Below the pieces are notes generated by a model, which saw only the letters and a list, made by a program, of their open reading frames with translations, did no database searches and was not told where the DNA came from. From contig NZNH01000037.1 of NCBI GenBank assembly GCA_002694825.1, positions 20,723 to 76,422 on the forward strand: DNA of 55,700 nucleotides, read 5' to 3'. Source of the stretch: Acidimicrobiaceae bacterium. GTDB lineage: Bacteria; Actinomycetota; Acidimicrobiia; Acidimicrobiales; Aldehydirespiratoraceae. This document shows positions 25,007-33,381 of this stretch, piece after piece (the stretch's first letter is position 1; the number at the start of each line of letters is the position of its first letter). The position numbers were made by a program, and so were the translations under genes.

Positions 25007-27249
25007 GCGTCGGCCAGTCCCCGCTCCGCCACGACGCCGCCGCCAAGACCGACGGGTCGATCGAATACGCAGGCGATGCCGTTCCGGCCGGAGCATTGCA
25101 CGCCGTTGTTGTCTTCTCGGGCCGGGCTCACGCCCGGATGCTGTCGATGTCGACCGATGTGGCGCTTGCAGTGCCCGGCGTCGTCGACATCATCACCGCC
25201 GCCGACGCGCCCGTGAACGAGTACGGCCTCACGATGCGCGACCAGCCGGCGCTCGTGGGGGTCGACCACACGGGTGCAGCCGCCGTCGACGCTGCGGTCA
25301 GCCGCTGGGAAGCAGATCAGATCGCCGTCGTGATCGCCGAGACGCGCACCGCCGCCACCGCCGGCGCGGCGGCGATCGAGGTCGAGTGGGAGGACCTTCC
25401 GCTCGTCGACACCATCGACGCTGCGCTCGCTCCCGGGGCCCCACTGGTCCACCCAGAGAACAGGCTCGACACCAACGCCTACCACCACCTTCGAATCCGC
25501 AAGGGTGATCCCGACTTCGGCTTCGCCTTGGCCTACGCCGTCGTCGACGAGGTGTACGAGGTCCCGCATCAGGAACACGCCTACCTCCAACCTGAGGCGG
25601 GCACCGCCTACATCGACGAAGAGGGCCGGGTCACGATCGAGATCGGTGGCCAGTGGACCTCGGAGGATCGCGAACAGGTCGCTCACGTTCTCGGGCTGCC
25701 CGAGGATCGGGTCCGGATCATCTACAAGGCGATCGGTGGTGCGTTCGGCGGCAAGGAGGACATGTCGATCCAGATCGCCCTTGGTCTGGCCGCGATGCGC
25801 CTCGCCGAGCGCGGTGAGCACCGCCCGATCCACTGCCGGTGGTCACGGGAGGAATCGATCGTCGGCCATCACAAGCGGCACCGGGGCCGTATCCGCATCC
25901 GCCTGGGGGCGACCCACGACGGCACGATCACGGCACTCGAGGCCGACGTCGACCTCGACGCCGGTGCGTACAACTACACGTCCAACAAGGTGCTCGGGAA
26001 CGCCCATCTGTCGGTCGCCGGTGCGTACCGCATCCCGCATGCCCGGATCGACAGCCGGGCGATCTACACCACCACCGTGCCCGGCGGCGCCTTCCGCGGC
26101 TTCGGTGGGCCGCAGGGCCACTTCGCGATCGAGTCGGCGGTCAACCGGCTTGCCGCCGAACTCGGGATCGATCCGGTCGAGATGCGTCTTCGCAACGCCC
26201 TCGTCGACGGCGACGACGGCATCACCCAGACCGTCATGCCCGAGGGGGTGAGCATGCGCGAAGTCATCACGGCGTGCTCCCTGCAGGCCGAACTCGACGA
26301 GGCACTCCCCGACCCTGAGCCCTTCTCCCCGATCGCGTCGCTGCCCTCGGCCACGACCTCGCTGCGCAAGGGACGCGGGTTCGCCGCCGGGTTCAAGAAC
26401 ATCGGCTTCTCGTTCGGTTTTCCCGAACGCTGCGAGGCTGAGATCGTCCTGCACGGGGACCCCGATGACGAGGCTCCGACCAGTGCCGAACTTTTCCACG
26501 GTGGCGCCGAGGTCGGGCAGGGCGCTCATCTCGCCATGCGTCAGATGGCGTCCGAAGCCACGGGCGTCGCGCTCGATGACATCCACGGGCACTTCTCGGA
26601 CACCGCCACCTCGGGCGACCCCGGCTCGGCGTCTGCGAGTCGTCTTACGTTCATGGCCGGCAATTCGATTCTCGGTGCCGCCGAGGAGGCCGAGAAGGCG
26701 TGGCGCGAGGGCGATCGGCCCGCTCGTGGCTTCTTCCGGTATACGCCGCCGCCCACCGAGGCGCTCGATCCCGAGACCGGCGCCGGTGCGCCGAACTTTT
26801 GCTACGGCTACATGGCGCAGTGCATCGAGGTCACCGTCGATGTCGATACCGGCCACATCCGTGTCGACCGGGTCACGTCGACCCACGACGTCGGCAAGGC
26901 GATCAACCCTGCGCTTGTGCGCGGCCAGATCGAGGGGGCTGTCGTTCAGGCGCACGGCTACGCAATGAGCGAGGACCTCCAGCTCGCCGACGGCTTCATC
27001 ACGAACCCTCGGTTCTCGGGGTATCTGATTCCCGGCATCGGCGACATTCCGATGCAGGTCGACAGCCAGATCCTCGAGCTCGCTGATCCGCTCGGCCCGT
27101 TCGGCGCCCGCGGCGTGGCCGAGATGCCGTTCATCACGTATGCGCCGGCGCTCACTGCGGCGGTGTACGACGCCACCGGCGTGTGGTTCGACACGTTCCC
27201 GCTCACCCCGAGCCGGGTACTCGCGGGGCTCCGGGCCGCGGAGGAGTAG
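25003..27249 (+). CDS. Xanthine-dehydrogenase-type molybdenum-binding subunit (748 aa)
   Basis: Catalytic subunit of a molybdenum hydroxylase. GGAFGGKEDMS and PGGAFRGFGGPQGHFAIES bind molybdopterin, as does EVGQGAHLAMRQMASEATG. STHDVGKAINP and the active-site Glu in ARGVAEMPF lie near the C-terminus. The CO-dehydrogenase loop with its Cys (CSFR) is absent, so it is not a CO dehydrogenase. It forms the holoenzyme with the preceding FAD/2Fe-2S fusion. Neighbouring 8-oxoguanine deaminase makes xanthine or hypoxanthine plausible substrates. Confidence 0.88.
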   Translation: MSVGQSPLRHDAAAKTDGSIEYAGDAVPAGALHAVVVFSGRAHARMLSMSTDVALAVPGVVDIITAADAPVNEYGLTMRDQPALVGVDHTGAAAVDAAVSRWEADQIAVVIAETRTAATAGAAAIEVEWEDLPLVDTIDAALAPGAPLVHPENRLDTNAYHHLRIRKGDPDFGFALAYAVVDEVYEVPHQEHAYLQPEAGTAYIDEEGRVTIEIGGQWTSEDREQVAHVLGLPEDRVRIIYKAIGGAFGGKEDMSIQIALGLAAMRLAERGEHRPIHCRWSREESIVGHHKRHRGRIRIRLGATHDGTITALEADVDLDAGAYNYTSNKVLGNAHLSVAGAYRIPHARIDSRAIYTTTVPGGAFRGFGGPQGHFAIESAVNRLAAELGIDPVEMRLRNALVDGDDGITQTVMPEGVSMREVITACSLQAELDEALPDPEPFSPIASLPSATTSLRKGRGFAAGFKNIGFSFGFPERCEAEIVLHGDPDDEAPTSAELFHGGAEVGQGAHLAMRQMASEATGVALDDIHGHFSDTATSGDPGSASASRLTFMAGNSILGAAEEAEKAWREGDRPARGFFRYTPPPTEALDPETGAGAPNFCYGYMAQCIEVTVDVDTGHIRVDRVTSTHDVGKAINPALVRGQIEGAVVQAHGYAMSEDLQLADGFITNPRFSGYLIPGIGDIPMQVDSQILELADPLGPFGARGVAEMPFITYAPALTAAVYDATGVWFDTFPLTPSRVLAGLRAAEE

Positions 27250-27294
27250 CGCGGCGGTAACGCCCTCTCTGGCGTCGACGCGTACTGTCGGCTC

Positions 27295-28383
27295 ATGAGG
27301 GACGAACAGCACCGAGACGACGTGGTCACCGGCAGGGCGTGGGCGGACTTTTGCGATGCCTTGAAATCGGCCGGCGATCTCATCACGGCGAACAGCACCG
27401 ATGACCTCGATCGCATCGAGGGTTTCCGCTATCTGAGCCGGCTGGCCCGCGGTGGGCTCACGGCGTTCATCGAGAACGGCGACAGGGTTCGGCCCTTCAT
27501 CCTGCCGATCCCGTTCAACCTGAAGATCGGTTGTGACAACCCCGACGCCGACTATCGCAATGTCGGGGTCGACCCTCGATACGACTACCGCATTACGGGC
27601 ACGCGAGGCACGGTCAACTTCCTCAGCATCGGCGCGTATTCGGGCGGCTACGGAACGAACTCAGCGACACCGGGTGCACAGGGGAACATCACCGACAACG
27701 ACCCGGACCAGGACCGGCCGATCGACATCATCGCCAGCGTCGAACCGCCGAAACTCGCACCCGGCCAGCAGTGGCTGGAGATGTCTCCGGCGACGACGGT
27801 GATCATCGTCCGGAACTTTTTCCTCGACCGGGAGCACGAACGATCGTCGGAGCTCGAGATTGAGTGCCTGAATCCGCCAACCGAGCACCCCGGCGCGCTG
27901 TCGGCCGACGAGTTTGCCACCGGACTCGCGATGAGCGGCTTCTATGTCCACGGCATCGTGCAGCGCTTCCTCGACTGGCTGGTGATGTTCCGCGAGAACC
28001 CGAACACGCTCGAGTTTCTGCCCCAAGACGACGGCCCGGGCGGCTGGGGCGACCCGAATCAACTTTTCCGTCACGGCTGCTGGGATCTTCCCGAGGGCAA
28101 GGCGTTCCTCATCACCGTGCCGGCGATCGATGCCTTCTATTGGAACTTCCAGCTCAACAACATGTGGGAGGAGTCGCTCGACTACCGACGCTTCCCCGTC
28201 ACGGTCAACAAACACACCGCCCGCTACGAGGTCGACGGCACGGTCCGAATCGTCGTGAGCCGCACCGATCCGGGCTGGGGCAACTGGATCTCGACTGCCC
28301 ACCACGATCACGGCACCTGGGGGCTGCGTTACAACCAGGTCGTCGAGGACATCCCGCCGACGATCGAACTCATCGACGTCTGA
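27295..28383 (+). CDS. DUF1214-like protein (362 aa)
   Basis: Soluble protein. The N-terminal AWADFCDALKSAGDLI and EGFRYLSRL, and the C-terminal NNMWEESLDYRRFPVTVNK and DPGWGNWIST, fit the DUF1214/DUF1254-like family. Actinobacterial members usually occur near catabolic or lipid genes, and no activity is established. It converges on the enoyl-CoA hydratase gene (3 bases between stops). It follows the hydroxylase operon by 45 bases and could be part of it. Confidence 0.7.
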   Translation: MRDEQHRDDVVTGRAWADFCDALKSAGDLITANSTDDLDRIEGFRYLSRLARGGLTAFIENGDRVRPFILPIPFNLKIGCDNPDADYRNVGVDPRYDYRITGTRGTVNFLSIGAYSGGYGTNSATPGAQGNITDNDPDQDRPIDIIASVEPPKLAPGQQWLEMSPATTVIIVRNFFLDREHERSSELEIECLNPPTEHPGALSADEFATGLAMSGFYVHGIVQRFLDWLVMFRENPNTLEFLPQDDGPGGWGDPNQLFRHGCWDLPEGKAFLITVPAIDAFYWNFQLNNMWEESLDYRRFPVTVNKHTARYEVDGTVRIVVSRTDPGWGNWISTAHHDHGTWGLRYNQVVEDIPPTIELIDV

Positions 28384-28386
28384 GCA

Positions 28387-29136
28387 TCATCGCCCCGGCC
28401 ACTCGGGCGGTCGGCGCTCGAAGAACGCGGCGAGCCCTTCCTCGCGATCTTCGCTCGTGAGGATCGTGTTCAGCGCTGCTTCGGTGACGGCCCAGCCGGC
28501 CGCATCGTCGGCCTCTGTGATTGCGTCGAGCGCCGTGAGCGTGGCGCGGATCGATGTCGGCGCATTGTGTTCGATCCGTTCAGCGAGCGCGATGGCCTCG
28601 GCGACGGTCGTACCCGGCTCGACGACCCGGTTGACAACACCCAGGTCGGCCAGGCGCTGTGCCGACACCGGATCTCCGGTCAGCAACATCTCCCTCGCCA
28701 CGTTCAGGGGCAACGCCCGGGGCACTCGGAACAGGCCTGCACTCGTTGCGACGAGACCCCGCCGCACTTCGGGCAGTCCGAACGTGGCCGTCGTGGACGC
28801 CACGATCAGGTGGCAGGCGAGCGCGATCTCGAATCCACCTCCGAAGGCCGAGCCTTCGACTGCGGCGATGATCGGCGTGGTCGAGCGCCGCCGGATGATG
28901 CCGTACTCCCCGCCCCGGTCGGTCGGCGTGCCGGACCCTTCCGCAATGTCGGTGCCTGCGCAGAAAACCGTCGGTCCGCCGGCGATCACGATCGCTCGGA
29001 CGGCGGGGTCATCCTCGCCGGCGTCGAGCGCAGCGCTGATCGATTCGGTCATTTCGCCGTTGATGGCGTTGCGCTTCTCGTCGCGGTCGAGCTGGACGAC
29101 GAGCACGCCACCGTGGCGTTCGGTCTTGACGGACAT
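28387..29136 (-). CDS. Enoyl-CoA hydratase/isomerase family protein (249 aa)
   Basis: Crotonase-fold enzyme. EKRNAINGEM, the oxyanion-hole segment VFCAGTDIAEG, EGSAFGGGFEIALACHLI and FGLPEVRRGLVATSAGLFRVP are in the usual order. Residues corresponding to the two catalytic Glu of enoyl-CoA hydratase 1 are not both evident, so isomerase or another crotonase activity is possible. The ATG at 29136 gives the standard N-terminus (MSVKTERHGGVLVVQLDR). The open frame upstream of it is antisense noise. Confidence 0.83.
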   Translation of the reverse strand: MSVKTERHGGVLVVQLDRDEKRNAINGEMTESISAALDAGEDDPAVRAIVIAGGPTVFCAGTDIAEGSGTPTDRGGEYGIIRRRSTTPIIAAVEGSAFGGGFEIALACHLIVASTTATFGLPEVRRGLVATSAGLFRVPRALPLNVAREMLLTGDPVSAQRLADLGVVNRVVEPGTTVAEAIALAERIEHNAPTSIRATLTALDAITEADDAAGWAVTEAALNTILTSEDREEGLAAFFERRPPEWPGR

Positions 29137-29228
29137 GCGCCGACGGTAGTCCTCCCGTGCGGAGCCCGAGCGCCTCACGATCTCGCCGCCCGACGCAAAC
29201 GGCGAGAAGCCGAGGGGGATCTGACGAC

Positions 29229-30614
29229 TCAGTCGGTCGGTTGGAAGCGACGAGCAGCCGCGGCATGCGCTGCGAGCTTTTCGTCGAGGTCCGGCGCGAC
29301 GAGCAGGCCCGACTCGACGACCAGGCGACCGGCGACGACCGTGTGCCAGGCCGAGTGGGGGCCGGTTCGCAGCCAGCCCTCGATGAGGTCGTCGAGCACA
29401 CCCGCGAAGATCGGGCCGTCGAGTTTCCAGACGGCAACGTCGCCGACCGCCCCGACCGACAGCTCGCCGATCTCGCCGATGCGGCCAAGGCAACCGGCAC
29501 CGCCGCGGGTGGAGATCTCCAGGGCGGTTCGAGCATCCATTGCGTCGGCGCCGCTCTTCAACTTGCCCTGCAGCATGGCAAGGCGAGCCTCCTGCCACAG
29601 CGAGGCGGAGTCGGCTGACGAGGATCCGTCGCAGCCGAGACCGACGTGACAGCCTGCGTGACGAAGATCGACGACGGGGGCGATGCCCGACGACAGGATC
29701 ATGTTCGAGCTCGGGCAGTGGGCGATCCCGACGCCCGCAGCGCCGAGCCGGGCGACTTCGTCTGGGTTCGGCATGACGACATGAGCACCCCAACTGCGAT
29801 CCGACATCCAGCCGCAGTGCTCGTAGTAGTCGACGGGCCGCATGCCGAAGGTGGCGATGGCGTACTCGTCGTCCTCGCTGTTCTCGGCAAGGTGGGTGTG
29901 CAGGCGGACGTCGAGGCGTTCGGCGAGTTCGGCGCTGCGGGTCATGAGGTCTTCGCTCACCGAGAACGGCGAGCAGGGGGCGAGCGCGACCCGGACCATC
30001 GCGCCGTGGCTGCGGTCGTGATGGCGTTCCACCGCCCGTTGGGACTCGGCGAGGATGTCGTCTTCGTCGCGCACGGCGTCGTCGGGGGGGAGTCCGCCGT
30101 CGCTTTCCCCCACCGACATCGACGCATAGGTCGGGTGGAAGCGCATGCCGAGATCGACTGCGGCCCGGATCTCCGCACCGAGCAGGTCGCCCGCCCGCAC
30201 CGGATGGAGATAGTGGTGATCCGAGGAGGTGGTGCAGCCGGAGAGCGCGAGTTCGGCGAGTCCGACCCAGGCGGCGAGGTACTCGGCTTCCTCGTCGATC
30301 GCCGCAGTCCACAGCGGGTAGAGCGATTGCAGCCACCCGAAGAGCGGTGCGCTCGTCATCGGCGGGTAGGCGCGGGTGAGGTTCTGGAACAGGTGGTGGT
30401 GGGTGTTGACCAGGCCCGGGGTGACGAGGCAGCCACCGGCGTCGATGATGCGTTCGGCATCGGGCATCGGGGCGGTCGAGCCCCCGACGCCGGAGATCAA
30501 CCCGTCGGTGATCGCCACCCAGCCTCCGGCGAGCTCGCGACGGTCGTCGTCGACCGTGGCCACGAGGGCAGCTCCATGAATCAGGAGGTCGGCGCGAATC
30601 GGCAGGTCAGTCAT
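29229..30614 (-). CDS. 8-oxoguanine deaminase-like amidohydrolase (461 aa)
   Basis: Metal-dependent amidohydrolase with the full TIM barrel and composite beta-sandwich. The metal site is built from GLVNTHHHLFQNLTRAYP, a His in HTHLAEN, and Asp in GLGCDGSSSAD. TTSSDHHYLHP and AHCPSSNMI match the 8-oxoguanine deaminase group of cytosine-deaminase-like enzymes, which convert 8-oxoguanine to urate. Length is normal. The start overlaps the stop of the upstream regulator gene by 8 bases, so the two are coupled. Related atrazine-chlorohydrolase-like deaminases are the alternative. Confidence 0.82.
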   Translation of the reverse strand: MTDLPIRADLLIHGAALVATVDDDRRELAGGWVAITDGLISGVGGSTAPMPDAERIIDAGGCLVTPGLVNTHHHLFQNLTRAYPPMTSAPLFGWLQSLYPLWTAAIDEEAEYLAAWVGLAELALSGCTTSSDHHYLHPVRAGDLLGAEIRAAVDLGMRFHPTYASMSVGESDGGLPPDDAVRDEDDILAESQRAVERHHDRSHGAMVRVALAPCSPFSVSEDLMTRSAELAERLDVRLHTHLAENSEDDEYAIATFGMRPVDYYEHCGWMSDRSWGAHVVMPNPDEVARLGAAGVGIAHCPSSNMILSSGIAPVVDLRHAGCHVGLGCDGSSSADSASLWQEARLAMLQGKLKSGADAMDARTALEISTRGGAGCLGRIGEIGELSVGAVGDVAVWKLDGPIFAGVLDDLIEGWLRTGPHSAWHTVVAGRLVVESGLLVAPDLDEKLAAHAAAARRFQPTD

Positions 30615-31101
30615 CGTCGTTGTGGATGGCGTTCAGGTAGTTGTAGATCGTGATGCGGCTGACCCCCATCATCTCACCGACCGATTCGACCGCCTTGCGG
30701 AGCAGGAAGGCCCCCCGCTGATCGAGGATCCGGACGGCGGCCTGCTTCTGCTCGCGGCTGAGTTCGGCCAGCGGCGCACCGAGCTGCTCCTCGACTGCGG
30801 CGACCATCTGGGCGAGAACATCGTGGAGGTCACCGAAGCGGGTGGTGGCCGGGCTCTCCCCCAATCGCACCTGCACGGCGGTCGCCCCATGCTGGAGGGC
30901 GGCCTGGCTCATCGACTCGACCGCGGCCGTAACCGTGTCGGTCGGGCCGACGATCACCGTGGCGAACGGCCCCATCTCCGGCTCGAGACCGTGGGAGCGG
31001 CAGGCCTCCAGCGCCATCGTGACGTGGTGGCCGGGCGCGCCTTCGACGAATGGCTCGACCAGGAACTCAGCCCGGATGTCGGCGGTTGCGCTGGTAGCCA
31101 T
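30607..31101 (-). CDS. Transcriptional regulator: YkoF/thiamine-binding-like domain plus HTH_22 (164 aa)
   Basis: Residues about 8-90 look like the MTH1187/YkoF ligand-binding fold (FLVEPFVEGAPGHHVTMALE, MGPFATVIVGPTDTV). Residues about 110-160 are a DauR-like helix-turn-helix (LSREQKQAAVRILDQRGAF, then VGEMMGVSRITIYNYLN). A soluble ligand sensor joined to a DNA-binding domain, co-translated with 8-oxoguanine deaminase and divergent from the carbamoylase genes, suggests local control of both by a heterocyclic compound. The ligand is unknown. The fold call for the first half is less certain than for the HTH. Confidence 0.72.
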   Translation of the reverse strand: MATSATADIRAEFLVEPFVEGAPGHHVTMALEACRSHGLEPEMGPFATVIVGPTDTVTAAVESMSQAALQHGATAVQVRLGESPATTRFGDLHDVLAQMVAAVEEQLGAPLAELSREQKQAAVRILDQRGAFLLRKAVESVGEMMGVSRITIYNYLNAIHNDDD

Positions 31102-31132
31102 GGCTTTGACAGTTTGTTAACTTCGCCCCGTT
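31102..31132. promoter_or_regulatory. 31-base divergent promoter/operator candidate
   Basis: Only 31 bases separate the ATG of the regulator (minus) from the ATG of the M20 hydrolase (plus). They include TTGACA at 31106-31111 and the palindrome GTTAAC at 31116-31121, an AT-rich patch in a GC-rich region. Promoters for at least one direction must extend into coding sequence or be nearly leaderless. An autoregulatory operator here is likely but not demonstrated. Confidence 0.4.
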
Positions 31133-32377
31133 ATGGCAACCCTCTCGAGCGACCTCCGCATCGATATCGACCGGCTCAGCGATCGGCTGGCGGCATTGGC
31201 CGAGATCGGCGCGATCGAGGGCACCGCGGGGTGCGCTCGCCTCGCCCTGACCGATGAGGACAAAGCCGGTCGCGATCTGGTCGTGTCGTGGATGCGTGAT
31301 CTTGACCTCACGATCACCGTCGACAGCATCGGCAACGTCGTCGGCGTCATGGATGGCGAGCACGACGGTCAACCCGTCATGACGGGCTCCCACATCGACA
31401 CCGTGCGCACCGGTGGACGCTACGACGGCAATCTGGGCGTACTGGCTGGGCTTGAGGTGATCGAAACGCTTCGGTCCGCCGGCATCACCCCGCCAAGAGG
31501 CCTTGCTGTTGCGTTCTTCACCGACGAGGAGGGGGCCCGCTTCCCGCCCGACATGCTCGGCAGCCTCGTCTACGTCGGCGGCATGAGCGTCGAGGAGGCC
31601 CACGCGATCGAGGGCATCGACGGCGCCACCGTCGGGGGCGAACTCGACCGCATCGGCTATCTCGGGCCTGCCCCACTCCCCGCCCCGGCGCCGCACGCGT
31701 TCGTCGAACTCCATGTCGAGCAGGGCCCGGTGCTGGAGGCCGAGGAGCTGACCATCGGAGCAGTCACCGGCGTCCAAGGCATTAGCTGGACCGAAGTGAG
31801 CGTGACCGGCCAGTCCAACCACGCCGGCACTACCCCGATGGCGTTGCGCAAGGATCCCGCCGTCGTTGCCTTCCGGACGGCGGCATTCGTTCGCGAACTG
31901 GCCGATGAACTCGGGGCCCCGCAGGTCGCAACCGTCGGCCGCATGCATCTGCATCCCAACCTGGTCAACGTCGTGCCTGCCACTGCCGACTTCACGATCG
32001 ATCTGCGCCACACCGACAACGATGTGCTCCTCGATGCCGAACGCCGAACCCACGAGTTTCTGCTCGAGGCGGCAGCTGCGGAGGGCTGCACGGTCGCGAC
32101 GAAGAGCCTGGCCCGCTTCGATCCGGTCGAGTTCGACGATTCGGTCGTCGCCTGCGTCGAACAGGCGGCCCTCACCCAGGGCCACACTGTGCGCCGCATG
32201 CCGTCCGGCGCCGGCCACGACGCGCAGATGCTGGCCCGTGTCTGTCCGACCGGGATGATCTTCGTGCCATCGGTGAACGGGCTGAGTCACAACCCGGCCG
32301 AGTACACCAGCCCGACCGATCTCGAGGCGGGCGCCAACGTCCTGCTCCAGGTCATGCTCGAATTGGCGGCGACATGA
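31133..32377 (+). CDS. M20 hydantoinase/carbamoylase-family amidase (414 aa)
   Basis: Zn-dependent amidohydrolase of the N-carbamoyl-L-amino acid hydrolase / allantoate amidohydrolase / beta-ureidopropionase group. Metal ligands are in GSHIDTVRTGGRYDGNLGV, DEEGARF, ELHVEQGPVLE and a C-terminal SHNPAEYT. GAGHDAQM and NHAGTTPM complete the family pattern. It would hydrolyse an N-carbamoyl or ureido group to ammonia and CO2. Which substrate cannot be told from sequence. The next gene overlaps its stop by 4 bases (ATGA). Confidence 0.85.
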   Translation: MATLSSDLRIDIDRLSDRLAALAEIGAIEGTAGCARLALTDEDKAGRDLVVSWMRDLDLTITVDSIGNVVGVMDGEHDGQPVMTGSHIDTVRTGGRYDGNLGVLAGLEVIETLRSAGITPPRGLAVAFFTDEEGARFPPDMLGSLVYVGGMSVEEAHAIEGIDGATVGGELDRIGYLGPAPLPAPAPHAFVELHVEQGPVLEAEELTIGAVTGVQGISWTEVSVTGQSNHAGTTPMALRKDPAVVAFRTAAFVRELADELGAPQVATVGRMHLHPNLVNVVPATADFTIDLRHTDNDVLLDAERRTHEFLLEAAAAEGCTVATKSLARFDPVEFDDSVVACVEQAALTQGHTVRRMPSGAGHDAQMLARVCPTGMIFVPSVNGLSHNPAEYTSPTDLEAGANVLLQVMLELAAT

Positions 32378-33381
32378 GCGCAACCCCGCTGGATCCCGAC
32401 GCTGCAGCGGGGGGCGCCCACGAGCCGCCACCACCGCGACGCCTCGTCGTCTCCGCCGGGCAGCTCGGCCCGATCCGCCGCGACGAACCACGCGAATCGG
32501 TCGTCAACCGCCTGATCCGTCTGCTCGAGCAGGCCCACAGCGAGGGCGCCGAACTGATCGCCTTCCCAGAACTCGCACTCACGACCTTCTTCCCCCGCTG
32601 GTACGTCGAGGGCGATCCCGAGCTCGATCTCGACTCGTTCTACGAGACCGAGATGCCCGGGCCCGAGACCAAGCGCCTTTTCGCGCGAGCCGCCGAACTC
32701 GGGGTGGGGTTCTGCCTCGGGTACGCCGAACTCACCCCCGATGGGCGTCGCTTCAACACCCAGATCCTTGTTGAACGCGACGGTTCGATCGTCGGCTCGT
32801 ACCACAAGGTCCATCTGCCCGGTCATCGTGAACATGAGCCGTGGCGGGAGTTCCAGCATCTCGAACGCCGCTACTTCGAACCCGGCGATTCGTTCGATAC
32901 GTGGAACGCGTTCGGCGGCGTCGTCGGCATGGCCACCTGCAACGACCGCCGTTGGCCGGAGACCTACCGGGTACTCGCGTTGAACGGTGCCGAGCTGATC
33001 CTGATCGGTTACAACACGCCGAAGCACTACGCGCCCGACCCAAGCCAGGATCCGCTCCAGGGCTTCCACAATCGGCTCGTGATGCAGGCCGGGGCGTACC
33101 AGAACGGCTGTTACGTGGTCGGCACCGCAAAGGGCGGGGACGAAGAGGGCGTGCCATCGCTCGCTGAGAGCTGCATCATCGCCCCGAGCGGTGAGATCAT
33201 CGTCGGCTGCCACACCGAAGCCGACGAGGTCGTCACCGCCGAGATCGATCTCAGCCTCACCACCAAGTATCGGGAGACGCTGTTCGACTTCGAGCGATAC
33301 CGGCGTCCTGAAACGTACGGTCCGATCACCGCCCAGAAGGGCGCCACGCCCCCAACCTCACCGGAGGTCAGCCATGGCTGA
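32374..33381 (+). CDS. Carbon-nitrogen hydrolase, N-carbamoyl-D-amino acid hydrolase-like (335 aa)
   Basis: Nitrilase-superfamily enzyme with the Glu-Lys-Cys triad: Glu in IAFPELALTTFFPRW, Lys in GSYHKVHLPGH and Cys in MATCNDRRWPETYR. The FFPRW, QHLERRYFEPGD and GYNTPKHYAPDP segments match D-carbamoylases more closely than beta-ureidopropionases. It hydrolyses an N-carbamoyl compound to the free amine, ammonia and CO2. It is coupled by short overlaps to the M20 gene upstream and to the XdhD-like gene downstream (8 bases). No hydantoinase is present in the window. Confidence 0.85.
   Translation: MSATPLDPDAAAGGAHEPPPPRRLVVSAGQLGPIRRDEPRESVVNRLIRLLEQAHSEGAELIAFPELALTTFFPRWYVEGDPELDLDSFYETEMPGPETKRLFARAAELGVGFCLGYAELTPDGRRFNTQILVERDGSIVGSYHKVHLPGHREHEPWREFQHLERRYFEPGDSFDTWNAFGGVVGMATCNDRRWPETYRVLALNGAELILIGYNTPKHYAPDPSQDPLQGFHNRLVMQAGAYQNGCYVVGTAKGGDEEGVPSLAESCIIAPSGEIIVGCHTEADEVVTAEIDLSLTTKYRETLFDFERYRRPETYGPITAQKGATPPTSPEVSHG

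Noticed and set aside
22324-25096. Very long open frames on both strands over the desaturase and the hydroxylase small-subunit genes
   Set aside because: The frames at 22427-23413 and 23534-25006 carry the histidine boxes and iron-sulfur motifs. The competing frames are Arg/Pro/His-rich noise.
25003-27249. CO dehydrogenase large subunit (coxL)
   Set aside because: The active-site loop with the catalytic Cys (CSFR) is absent. The protein is coupled to an FAD/2Fe-2S fusion, so it is a xanthine-dehydrogenase-type subunit.
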